From Phycicoccus sp. Soil802 (GTDB lineage Bacteria > Actinomycetota > Actinomycetes > Actinomycetales > Dermatophilaceae): a DNA stretch of 64,000 nt. The stretch lies in the NCBI RefSeq assembly GCF_001429605.1, contig NZ_LMSS01000004.1:1-64000 (forward strand), written 5' to 3'. Under the pieces are notes generated by a model. It did no database searches. It had not been told where the DNA came from and worked only from the letters and a program-made list of their open reading frames with translations. Numbering within the stretch: position 1 is the first letter of the stretch; every line of letters starts with the position of its first letter. This document shows positions 8,730 through 16,741 of this stretch, piece by piece. The translations under genes were made by a program, and so were the position numbers.

Positions 8730-9083
8730 TCACCTCGGCTTGGCGTAGGCCGCGACGCCCGTGTCGACCAGGACGCACGGCTCGTCGCCGACCGTCCAGG
8801 CGTCGTGTCCGGGGTCGATGTCCACGACGTCGCCCGGGCCGACCTCCAGCTCGCTGCCGTCGTCGAACCGGACCGTCATCTGCCCGGACAGGCAGAGGCC
8901 GGTGTGGTGCGTCTGGCAGGAGTCGGTGCCTGCGATCGGCTTGACGTCGTCGGACCAGCGCCAGCCCGGCTCGAACACGCCGCGGCCGAGCGTGAAACCG
9001 CCGAGCGTGACCACATCCATGTGGCCGTGGTCCTTGAAGGGCCGGCGCTCGTGCGGAGCTTCGATGTTCTGCTTGTCGGTCAT
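8730..9083 (-). CDS. Cupin-domain protein
   Basis: 117 residues with a single conserved-barrel cupin: CQTHHTGLCLSGQMTVRFDDG is followed by LEVGPGDVVDIDPGHDAW. The histidine pair and the later GHDAW region could hold a metal, but catalytic residues cannot be assigned. The start ATG at 9083 has a GGAGG ribosome site seven bases upstream. It sits 25 bases from the start of the broken hydrolase, on the same strand, so the two were probably one transcript. The substrate is unknown. Confidence 0.8.
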   Translation of the reverse strand: MTDKQNIEAPHERRPFKDHGHMDVVTLGGFTLGRGVFEPGWRWSDDVKPIAGTDSCQTHHTGLCLSGQMTVRFDDGSELEVGPGDVVDIDPGHDAWTVGDEPCVLVDTGVAAYAKPR

Positions 9084-9139
9084 GGTGACCTCCGGATGGT
9101 CGTGCGGTGGGGTGGGAGAGCAGGGCCGGGCGACAGGCG

Positions 9140-9436
9140 TCAGCCGATCGTGGCCCGGAAGGCGATCCCCTCGCCGGCGATGCCGGCCGACTCCTCGATG
9201 GGGAGGATGGGTTTGGCCGTGAACCGCAGCCAGGGGGTGAACGCGCTCACCGCCCGTGCCAGGGTCGCGGCGCTGTCCACCTCGATGAGGGCGACACCGC
9301 CGTCCCCGTCGGCGAAGCCGTAGAACGCCTGGAAGTCGGCGCCGGGTGGCGGCTTCCAGCCCTGGAACACCGCCAAGGCGCGGGCGCCGCCTGCTTCGCT
9401 GGCATCGGCCCACTCCCACACGACGTGCATCAACAT
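9140..9436 (-). CDS. DUF3303-like small protein
   Basis: 98 residues starting MLMHVVWEWAD, with GGVALIEVDSAATLARAVSAF and LRFTAKPILPIEES. This pattern matches the small ferredoxin-like-fold DUF3303 proteins, which have no established function. The start at 9436 has GGAGG nine bases upstream. It precedes the cupin gene by 56 bases on the same strand and could share its transcript. The assignment to DUF3303 is from pattern memory only. Confidence 0.65.
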   Translation of the reverse strand: MLMHVVWEWADASEAGGARALAVFQGWKPPPGADFQAFYGFADGDGGVALIEVDSAATLARAVSAFTPWLRFTAKPILPIEESAGIAGEGIAFRATIG

Positions 9437-9613
9437 GATCCGCAACCTCCAGTCCGGGTCGGATCCGGGTGACGCCGGGGTGACGTCCCCCGTTGCAGAC
9501 GCCGCGGCCCCTGCCACAGCTGACGTCGCTCTCAGGGTCGTCCCGACCACCCGAGGAAGCCACCGGCAAAAGAGTGAGGGCCCACAGCCCGGCCCCAGCC
9601 CTGGCGTCGCTGG

Positions 9614-10726
9614 CTACTGGCCGGTGACCCACTCGGCGTAGAAGAGCCCCAGACCGGAGACCACGCAGATGCCGGCGATGATCCAGAACCGGATGACGAT
9701 GGTGATCTCGGCCCACCCGATCATCTCGAAGTGGTGGTGGATGGGGGCGATCCGGAAGACCCGCTTCCCGGTCAGCTTGAAGCTGGCGACCTGGATGACG
9801 ACCGACATGGTGATCATCACGAACAGGCCCCCGAGGATGACCAGCAGCAGCTCGGTGCGGGTCAGGATCGCCATACCCGCCAGGGCGGCGCCGAGGGACA
9901 GCGACCCCGTGTCGCCCATGATGATGCTGGCGGGGGAGGCGTTCCACCACAGGAACCCGAAGCAGGCTCCGGCGATGGCGCAGGCGACCACGGCGAGGTC
10001 GAGCCCGTCCCGCACGTCGTAGCAGCCGGGGCCGGGGGCGATGGCGCAGGCTTGGTTGTACTGCCACAGGGCAATGCCGCTGTAGGCGCCGAAGACCATG
10101 ACCGACGCACCGGTGGCCAGTCCGTCGAGCCCGTCGGTGATGTTGACGCCGTTCGAGGCGCCGCTGATCAACACGTTGGCCCACAGGATGAACAGGACCA
10201 GCCCGAGCGCCGGACCAGCCACCGCGAGGTCGACGGGGGTGTCCCGGATGAACGAGATCGCGGTGGACGCCGAGGCGTGCCCGGAGCCGTCGGTCACGAG
10301 CAGGGCGAGGACGGCGAAGGCCACGGTCACGAGGGTCTGGCCGAGGAGCTTCTGCTTCGACGTGAGCCCGAGGCTGCGCGCCTTCGAGATCTTCGTGTAG
10401 TCGTCGAGGAAGCCGACCAGCCCCATCCCGACCAGCAGGAAGAGCACGAGCAGCGCGCTGAGGGAGAGTCGACCCGGCGCGACCGCGATGGCGCCACTGG
10501 AGCTCACCGCGACGAGGACCAGGTGGGAGACGAAGTAGCCGACCACGGTGGCGCCGATGATCACCGCGCCGCCCATCGTGGGTTTTCCCCGCTTGTAGTG
10601 GTGCTGGGTGAGGTCGTCCCGGATGAACTGGCCGTACTGACGCCGGACCAGGAACCGGGTGAAGAACGGGGTGCCGAGCAGCGCCACAGCCATCGAGATC
10701 CCGCCGGCGAGCAGGACGTTGACCAT
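9614..10726 (-). CDS. mraY: MraY-type phospho-MurNAc-pentapeptide transferase
   Basis: 370 residues, about ten membrane helices. MraY transfers phospho-MurNAc-pentapeptide to undecaprenyl phosphate to make lipid I. The diagnostic motifs are all intact: FLDDYTK (adjacent Asp pair), NITDGLDGLA, MGDTGSLSLG and APIHHHFE. GGIS near the N terminus and an ending in EWVTGQ fit full family length. The start ATG 10726 follows a GAAGGGA ribosome site. It is not in a division/cell-wall cluster: neighbours are a DUF3303 protein and a NERD-like protein. That suggests a second, stand-alone paralogue, as mraY normally sits between murF and murD. Confidence 0.92.
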   Translation of the reverse strand: MVNVLLAGGISMAVALLGTPFFTRFLVRRQYGQFIRDDLTQHHYKRGKPTMGGAVIIGATVVGYFVSHLVLVAVSSSGAIAVAPGRLSLSALLVLFLLVGMGLVGFLDDYTKISKARSLGLTSKQKLLGQTLVTVAFAVLALLVTDGSGHASASTAISFIRDTPVDLAVAGPALGLVLFILWANVLISGASNGVNITDGLDGLATGASVMVFGAYSGIALWQYNQACAIAPGPGCYDVRDGLDLAVVACAIAGACFGFLWWNASPASIIMGDTGSLSLGAALAGMAILTRTELLLVILGGLFVMITMSVVIQVASFKLTGKRVFRIAPIHHHFEMIGWAEITIVIRFWIIAGICVVSGLGLFYAEWVTGQ

Positions 10727-10975
10727 CAGCTTCCCTTCGTGTGCCACCGGCCAACCGGGACCCGCCGTCCGAGCGGTCCTGCCGGATGGGGCAACCCGCG
10801 ACGCGCCCCCGCTGCGCCGGCTGCCCTGCTGGTCCTCAAACCTAGGCGACGGCGCGAAGGCCGACCGCCTCGACGCGCCGATGCCGACTCGCGCCCGACG
10901 TGTTGCCACCAGTGCCTCACCGAGGCCGGGAAGACAGGGCTCCGTGAGGGCCTGGTGGCAGGAAGTCGGAAGGGG

Positions 10976-12196
10976 TCAGGCGGGCAGACGCTCGGCCAGG
11001 TACTCCGCCAGGGTCTCGAGGTGGTCCCCTTCGAGGGCGCCTTCACTGCGGACCAACGCCGGGAGACCGGTCTTGCCGGTGACCTGGACGCCGTCGACCT
11101 CGAGGTCGGCATCGGTCGGCACAGCGGCGTCGACGAAGCACATGACACCGACCACCGGCACCGCGGACAGCCCGACCTCGTCGAGCAGCGCGCGCACGAT
11201 CTCGACCCGCCCCTGCGTCGCGGTCACGGTCGACGTCATGGGGCGACCGCCGACGAGCAGCTCACGGGCCACCGGAGCCGGCTCGTCGGCGGGACGCACC
11301 TCCACAGAGGCGTTCTTGGCGCGCACGACGTCGATGACGTAGACGCCACCAGCCCCCACAGCGAGGTGCGCGATGCGGCCGCGCCGACCCGGCATGTGCC
11401 GGTCGTGCAGCGACAGGACGCCGGCGTCGGCCGCGGCGTCCAGGATGGCCCGGGTGGCGCCGTCGGGGGTGCCGGTCACGCCGGGGTCCCGACCGCGGGA
11501 GGCGCGCAGCGCCAGCAGCCCGGCGGGCAGGAAGGTGCGGCGTCGGTGCGACGGGCCGACGATCGCGACGGCCTCGTGCGACACGGCGATGACGGAGGGC
11601 GCGGGCTCAGGAGCCTCGGCCGCGGCGGCGTCCACGGGAGGAGCCGGGGCGACGGGAGCGGTCTCCACCGGAGCACTGGGAGGAGTCTCTGCCGCCGGAG
11701 CGGGGGGAGGGGTCTCTGCCACCGGGGCAGCCGGCGCAGCTGGCACTGGTGTGGGAACGGGGGACTCGACCTCCGCTGCGCGAAGAGCGTCCTCCTCGAC
11801 CGGTGACGGCGGGGCGAACTGCACGACCACCGGCGGCACCGCTGGCTCGACGCGACCCGGACCCACGGGGGCAGCGGGCGGCAGGTCGACGGTGATGCCG
11901 GCCGAACGCTGCCACGCGGGCAGCTTGCTCGGCGTGGACGGCCCCCAGTCCGGGGGGATGACGACGGAGACAGGCTCGGGCAGCGGCACGGACAGGTCCG
12001 CGTCCTGGCCCGGGGCCGGCGCCTCGTAGTAGACGCTCAGGATGTCCTCGTCAGGAGCCGTGGAGAACGCAGCCACGCACGAGAGGCACACCACCAGGCC
12101 CGACCGACGCGTCGAGCCCGCGCGCTCGCCGGCCGCGACGACCTGTCCGCATGCGCACACACCAGCCTCCTTCAGCCGGACGACCACTGGGACCAT
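10976..12196 (-). CDS. Zinc-ribbon and NERD-like domain protein
   Basis: 406 residues in three parts. The N terminus has CACG and CLSC spaced like a small zinc ribbon (residues about 13-42). A long Pro/Ala/Glu-rich low-complexity linker follows (about 120-235). The C-terminal half resembles nuclease-related (NERD) domains: a GRRGRIAHLAVGAGGVYVID segment followed by RAKNASVEV. In NERD proteins this region carries Asp and Lys of a restriction-like core; here ID and RAKN may be equivalents, but I cannot verify activity. ATG 12196 is chosen because it opens directly into the Cys motif. Function unknown, perhaps nucleic-acid binding or cleavage. Confidence 0.7.
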   Translation of the reverse strand: MVPVVVRLKEAGVCACGQVVAAGERAGSTRRSGLVVCLSCVAAFSTAPDEDILSVYYEAPAPGQDADLSVPLPEPVSVVIPPDWGPSTPSKLPAWQRSAGITVDLPPAAPVGPGRVEPAVPPVVVQFAPPSPVEEDALRAAEVESPVPTPVPAAPAAPVAETPPPAPAAETPPSAPVETAPVAPAPPVDAAAAEAPEPAPSVIAVSHEAVAIVGPSHRRRTFLPAGLLALRASRGRDPGVTGTPDGATRAILDAAADAGVLSLHDRHMPGRRGRIAHLAVGAGGVYVIDVVRAKNASVEVRPADEPAPVARELLVGGRPMTSTVTATQGRVEIVRALLDEVGLSAVPVVGVMCFVDAAVPTDADLEVDGVQVTGKTGLPALVRSEGALEGDHLETLAEYLAERLPA

Positions 12197-12440
12197 GCCC
12201 CCCACCCCCTCGGTTTGGGTTCTGGATCGCCAATATGGCCCCGAACGGGCGGCGCTGCGGGCGAAACGGTGCCAAGGGGGCAGATTTGTCCATCCCTCGG
12301 TATACGTTCGGTGGAGTCGGGTAAGGACTCCCCCAGTTCGGCTGCGAGATCCGGGTCGCCAGCGTAAAATCACGCGACGTCCGCGCGGGGGACGCCACAG
12401 AGCCGTTCCAAACTCACAGAGTCCTTCGAAACACCGGTCC

Positions 12441-12459
12441 GTCCGGCACGACGCCGGAC
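12441..12459 (-). terminator. Hairpin after CDF exporter gene
   Basis: GTCCGGC and its complement separated by ACGAC, lying 8 bases beyond the stop codon of the metal exporter gene on the minus strand. Confidence 0.6.
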
Positions 12460-12466
12460 CGCACTG

Positions 12467-13363
12467 CTACCAGGTGACTTCCTTGCACCCGGTGTGCGTG
12501 TCGGGCTCCACCTGGAGGGTGGCGTGCTCGACCCCGAACTGCGAGCGCATCACCTGCATGGCGCGGTCGAGCACCCCGTGGGCGTCGGCGCTCTCGGAGG
12601 TCACCAGGTGGGCGGTGGCGACGTTCATGCCCGAGGTCAGGGTCCACAGGTGCAGGTCGTGGACGTCGATGACCCCGTCGACCCCGGCGAGGGCGCGCGC
12701 CACGGTCTCGGCCTCCATGCCGGCCGGGGCGTGCTGCCCGAGGACACCCAGGACCTCGCGACCCAGCTGCACGGCCCGCACCGCGACGAAGGCAGCGATC
12801 GCCAGCGCGATGGCCGTGTCCCACCAGGCGCTGCCCGTGGCCGCCACCAGCGCCCCGGCAACGATCACACCGACCGATCCCAGGGTGTCGGCCACCACCT
12901 CGAGGTACGCGCCCTTGACGTTGAGCGACTCGGCCGCCCCGCCGCGCAGCAAGCTCAGGCAGGCGACGTTGACGACCAGACCGATGGCCCCGACGACGAG
13001 CATCGCGCCCGTGGCGACGTCGGGGGAGTCGCCGATCCGGCCGAGTGCCTCGACGACGATGTAGCCGGCCACGCCGAGCATGAGCAGGACCGCGAGCCCG
13101 GAGGCGAACACCTCGGCGCGGTAGGAGCCGAACGTGCGGCGCCCGCTGCTGTCGGGCCGCGCCGCGATGCGGGTGGCGACGAGCGCCGCGCCCAGCGCGA
13201 CCACGTCGGCCGCCATGTGGCCCGCATCGCTCAGCAGCGCGAGCGACCCCGACACCAGCCCGGTGACCAGCTCGACGACGAAGAAGCCGGCGACCAGCAC
13301 GAAGGCCGTCCGCAGCCGCCACCGGTGCGTCGCCCCGGGGTGCCCGTGCGCGTGACTGCTCAC
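12467..13363 (-). CDS. Cation diffusion facilitator (metal exporter)
   Basis: 298 residues: six membrane helices and a cytoplasmic C-terminal domain ending in GCKEVTW. The CDF metal site is visible in helix 2 (SDAGHMAADVVAL, HxxxD) and helix 5 (LEVVADTLGSVGV, with Glu where many relatives have His). Proteins of this family export Zn2+, Co2+ or related ions in exchange for protons. A short His-containing N terminus (SHAHGHPGATH) is typical. The GTG at 13363 is chosen because it opens into that motif; its ribosome site is weak. It is divergent from the helicase gene across about 480 bases. Confidence 0.9.
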   Translation of the reverse strand: MSSHAHGHPGATHRWRLRTAFVLVAGFFVVELVTGLVSGSLALLSDAGHMAADVVALGAALVATRIAARPDSSGRRTFGSYRAEVFASGLAVLLMLGVAGYIVVEALGRIGDSPDVATGAMLVVGAIGLVVNVACLSLLRGGAAESLNVKGAYLEVVADTLGSVGVIVAGALVAATGSAWWDTAIALAIAAFVAVRAVQLGREVLGVLGQHAPAGMEAETVARALAGVDGVIDVHDLHLWTLTSGMNVATAHLVTSESADAHGVLDRAMQVMRSQFGVEHATLQVEPDTHTGCKEVTW

Positions 13364-13842
13364 TGGGTCGCGGCCGGAGAGGTGGGCTCGGCTGCGAGGG
13401 GTCCGCTCACGCAGCGCATGCGTCGATCCTATGCCAGCACACGGGACGGCCCGGCCGGCCGCGCGGGGCGGTGCAGGTATGCCGCGTGGTGGCCACGCGG
13501 CATACCCCCGGCTCGCGGCTGCTCGCCCCGCGACCCGGCGTCGGCAGCGCGGCGTTCGCTGCGCAGGCATGCGGCGCGGTACCATCGACGCGTACCGGCT
13601 CCCGGCCGTACCGCACTTCTGGCGCCGACTCGGTTCAGCGCCTGGCGGGCCCCGCGACCGCAGGTCGTCGGTTGCACGCCGTGGGCGCGCCGTCGGGGAC
13701 GGCACGTCGATCCGTCCCAGCACCATGGGACGAGCAAGGAACGGCCTCCAGGCCGTTCCATCCCGGTGTCCACACCGTCACACACGGGGTGGCCCGTCGT
13801 TCGCTCGGCCCGCACGTCGCGGGCATCCTTCAGGAGGAGTAC
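13364..13842. promoter_or_regulatory. Divergent intergenic region with several hairpins
   Basis: About 480 bases separate the CDF gene and the helicase gene. No protein-like frame was seen apart from an upstream extension of the helicase frame that lacks a ribosome site. Three perfect inverted repeats are visible: 13476-13506 (14-bp arms, 3-base loop), 13713-13732 (7-bp arms) and 13738-13759 (9-bp arms, loop TCCA). The last two lie about 85-130 bases before the helicase start, so they would be in its leader if transcription begins further upstream. Confidence 0.6.
13476..13506. repeat. Perfect 14-bp inverted repeat
   Basis: GGTATGCCGCGTGG, spacer TGG, then the exact complement. The arms carry the GGTATGCC sequence that recurs across the window in both orientations. 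It may be a terminator, a protein site or a folded RNA; no U-tract follows. Confidence 0.85.
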
Positions 13843-16116
13843 TTGGCTCAGCGAGGCCAGCGCCAGTCCGGCGGTCAGCGACCCGCGCAGCGCACCCAGC
13901 GCCGCGGGCGTGCGCTCGACAACGAGGGGATCATCCCCGTGCTGGCTCGCGCCGTGCGCGAGGTCGAGACCGACGCCCAGCGCGGTCGGGTCAAGCCCTC
14001 CGGACGCGCCAAGTTCCAGGTCGTCGCGCTCCTCGTGCGCGAGGAGCGCGCCAGGGTCAAGGCCGACACCACCGTCACCGTCGCCGAGCGCGACGGACAG
14101 CTCAAGCGGCTCGATGGCGTCGCGACGATCCTGGCCAAGACCGCCGCCCGCGACACCTCATTGCTGGCCCTGCTGGCCGAGGACGCCGTCGTGAGCGACG
14201 CCGCGGCGACGCTGCGACGCGACATGCTCCGCGCCGCCGGCCTCGAGGCCGAGCCCGAAGAGGTCGAGGAGGAGGCTCCCGAGGGCCTCGCCCCAGCGCC
14301 CGAGCGCCGCGCCGTGCCCCAGTCGGTCGTCGCCCGCCAGCTCGCGAACCCGTTCCTGGCTCCCGACTTCAGTGCCGTCGCCCCCCGCAAGCCCACGACC
14401 GGACGGCTGGCCAGCTGGGAGCTGCTCGGTCCGCTCTTCCGGGCGTTCGAGTACGGCGGCGACTCCTCCTGCATGCCCCTGCCCGAACCCACCAGCGTCC
14501 TGCGCGGCGCCGGTGAGCTGCAGCTGATGCGGCACCAGGGTCAGGTCGTCGCTGCGGCCGCCGCCGGCCACCGCAGCTTCCTGCTCGCCGACGAGCCGGG
14601 TCTCGGCAAGACCGCACAGGCCCTGCTGGCCGCCAGCGCTGCCGACGCCTACCCGCTGCTCGTCGTGGTCCCGAACGTGGTCAAGGCCAACTGGGCCCAC
14701 GAGGCCGAGCTGTGGACTCCGGGCCACCCGGCCACCGTGATCCACGGCAACGGCGACACCATCGACGGGTTCGCCGACATCGTGGTGGTCAACTACGAGG
14801 TCCTCGACCGGCACGTGGGGTGGCTCGGCGACCTCGGCTTCCGCGGCATGGTCGTCGACGAGGCGCACTTCATCAAGAACAAGACGTCGCAGCGCTCGCA
14901 GCACGTCCTGCAGCTGGCCGACCGGATCCGCCAGCGCACCCCCAACCCGCTCCTCATGGCGCTGACGGGCACGCCGCTCATCAACGACATCGAGGACTTC
15001 AAGGCCATCTGGCAGTTCCTCGGCTGGATCGACGACAAGAAGCCGCGGCACGCCCTCATGGCGGCCCTCGAGGAGACCGGCCTGACGCCGGCCGACTCCG
15101 GCTTCTACACCGCGGCTCGCACCAGCGTCATCGAGCAGGGCATCGTCCGGCGGCGCAAGGTCGACGTCGCCGCCGACATCCCGGCCCGTCGCGTGGCCGA
15201 CCTGCCGGTCGAGCTCGACGACGACGCCGGACGGTCCATCCGCGCCGCCGAGCAGGAGCTGGCCCGCCGACTGGTCAAGCGCTACCACGCAGCCGTCGCG
15301 GCCCGCACCGCCGGTCCGGACGTCGAGGGGATCGACCACGACCTCGTGCGTCGGGTCGCGACGTGGGAGCGCGAGGAGGGCAGCAAGGCCAAGTCGGGCG
15401 ACAACGTCTTCACCGTCATGCGTCGCATCGGCCAGGCCAAGGCCGGGCTCGCCGCCGACTACGCGGGCCAGCTCGCCCGCAGCGTCGGCAAGGTCGTCTT
15501 CTTCGCCAAGCACATCGACGTCATGGACGTGGCCGAGGAGACGTTCGCGCGACGTGGCATGAAGTACTCCTCGATCCGCGGCGACCAGACCGCGAAGGTC
15601 CGCAAGGCCAACATCGACGCGTTCATCAACGACCCCGAGGTCGCGGTCGTCGTGTGTTCGCTGACGGCGGCCGGGGTCGGCCTCAACCTCCAGGTCGCGT
15701 CCAACGTCGTGCTCGCCGAGCTGTCCTGGACTGCCGCCGAGCAGACCCAGGCCATCGACCGCGTCCACCGGATCGGTCAGGCCGAGCCGGTCACCGCCTG
15801 GCGGATCATCGCCGCGCAGACCATCGACGCCAAGATCGCCCAGCTGATCGACACCAAGGCTGGGCTGGCGGCCCGGGCGCTGGACGGCTCCGACGAGGAG
15901 GTTGGCTCCTCCGCCGACGTCCAGCTGGAGGCGCTGGTCGCGCTGCTCACCGATGCGCTCACGGAGGAGCTCGGTGCCGCCGACGCCGACGCCGACGCCT
16001 TGGACGCCATCGCCCTGGCGGGCCCGACGACGAAGCCGTCGCAGTCGGCGGCGCCGACCGCCCCCGCCCCGGTGCTCGACCTGTTCTCGACCACCGAGCT
16101 GTCTGCCACCCAGTAG
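13843..16116 (+). CDS. SNF2-family DEAH helicase-like ATPase
   Basis: 757 residues. After about 230 variable residues come the superfamily 2 motifs of SNF2/RapA ATPases: DEPGLGKT (near 250), VVDEAHFIKN (near 337), ALTGTPLIN (near 374), SLTAAGVGLNL, and QAIDRVHRIGQ (near 635). Such proteins translocate on double-stranded DNA and remodel protein-DNA complexes. The start is set at TTG 13843, because AGGAGG lies five bases upstream and the frame further upstream has no ribosome site or conservation. The C terminus is Asp/Ala-rich. No methylase or nuclease partner lies next to it, so a restriction role is not indicated. Confidence 0.9.
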   Translation: MAQRGQRQSGGQRPAQRTQRRGRALDNEGIIPVLARAVREVETDAQRGRVKPSGRAKFQVVALLVREERARVKADTTVTVAERDGQLKRLDGVATILAKTAARDTSLLALLAEDAVVSDAAATLRRDMLRAAGLEAEPEEVEEEAPEGLAPAPERRAVPQSVVARQLANPFLAPDFSAVAPRKPTTGRLASWELLGPLFRAFEYGGDSSCMPLPEPTSVLRGAGELQLMRHQGQVVAAAAAGHRSFLLADEPGLGKTAQALLAASAADAYPLLVVVPNVVKANWAHEAELWTPGHPATVIHGNGDTIDGFADIVVVNYEVLDRHVGWLGDLGFRGMVVDEAHFIKNKTSQRSQHVLQLADRIRQRTPNPLLMALTGTPLINDIEDFKAIWQFLGWIDDKKPRHALMAALEETGLTPADSGFYTAARTSVIEQGIVRRRKVDVAADIPARRVADLPVELDDDAGRSIRAAEQELARRLVKRYHAAVAARTAGPDVEGIDHDLVRRVATWEREEGSKAKSGDNVFTVMRRIGQAKAGLAADYAGQLARSVGKVVFFAKHIDVMDVAEETFARRGMKYSSIRGDQTAKVRKANIDAFINDPEVAVVVCSLTAAGVGLNLQVASNVVLAELSWTAAEQTQAIDRVHRIGQAEPVTAWRIIAAQTIDAKIAQLIDTKAGLAARALDGSDEEVGSSADVQLEALVALLTDALTEELGAADADADALDAIALAGPTTKPSQSAAPTAPAPVLDLFSTTELSATQ

Positions 16117-16145
16117 CCGCCCTCGGCTCGGCCACTCGTCGGGCC

Positions 16146-16631
16146 TCACCCCGGCCAGCGGTTCCGGGTGACCTGCCCGCCGATGACCGACGCGGTCATC
16201 ACCACGGGTCCGTCGCGCAGCTGGTAGAGCTCGTACTCACCCTCGGTCACCGAGGGGTAGACCAGCGAGTGCACGACGCCCGCACCGTCGGGACGGGCCA
16301 CCACCCCCACGTGTGGGTATGCCGCGTGGGCGGGGTCCGCCTCCTGGCCGGCGGTCCCAGCGTGGTCGTGGTCGTGGTGATCGCTGTCGTGGTGGTGGTG
16401 GTGCTCGTGGTGGTCGTCGCCGTCGGTGTGGCGGTGTCCCTGCGTCGTCGGTCCCGCGGCGGTCGCGCCAGCGGCGGTCGCGCCGGCGGCGGTCGCGCCG
16501 GCGGGGCGCAGCTCCACCTCCAGGCCGTCGGTCTCCGGTGGCATGACGACCACGAGGGCCCCCACGTCGCCACCGATGTCGAGCAGCACCGGTCCCTGAC
16601 CGGCATACGGGTTCTCCATCGTTCCGCCCAT
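16146..16631 (-). CDS. His-rich protein of unknown function
   Basis: 161 residues. The N-terminal part (PVLLDIGGDVGALVV) and C-terminal part (GEYELYQLRDGPVV) look folded. Between them lie an Ala/Gly repeat (three GATAA units encoded by a 15-bp DNA repeat) and a strongly His/Asp-rich run (HHEHHHHHDSDHHDHDH) likely to bind metal ions. The ATG at 16631 is preceded by AGGAGG five bases upstream; an inner ATG at 16619 is less well placed. It lies 110 bases beyond the DUF4331 gene on the same strand. No family was recognised; metal storage or sensing is an inference from the His run only. Confidence 0.7.
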   Translation of the reverse strand: MGGTMENPYAGQGPVLLDIGGDVGALVVVMPPETDGLEVELRPAGATAAGATAAGATAAGPTTQGHRHTDGDDHHEHHHHHDSDHHDHDHAGTAGQEADPAHAAYPHVGVVARPDGAGVVHSLVYPSVTEGEYELYQLRDGPVVMTASVIGGQVTRNRWPG

Positions 16632-16741
16632 GGCGGCCTCCTGGCTGTTCGTGTTCCTACTGTTCGCGCTGTGCTCGGGCGGTCACCCGAGGAGGTCGTG
16701 GCGGCGGCCGCTGGTGGACCCGGCCGCCGCCACGACGTGGG

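Noticed and set aside
13471-13842. N-terminal extension of the SNF2-like protein
   Set aside because: The frame stays open but there is no ribosome site upstream; the hairpins and the AGGAGG before TTG 13843 favour a non-coding leader.
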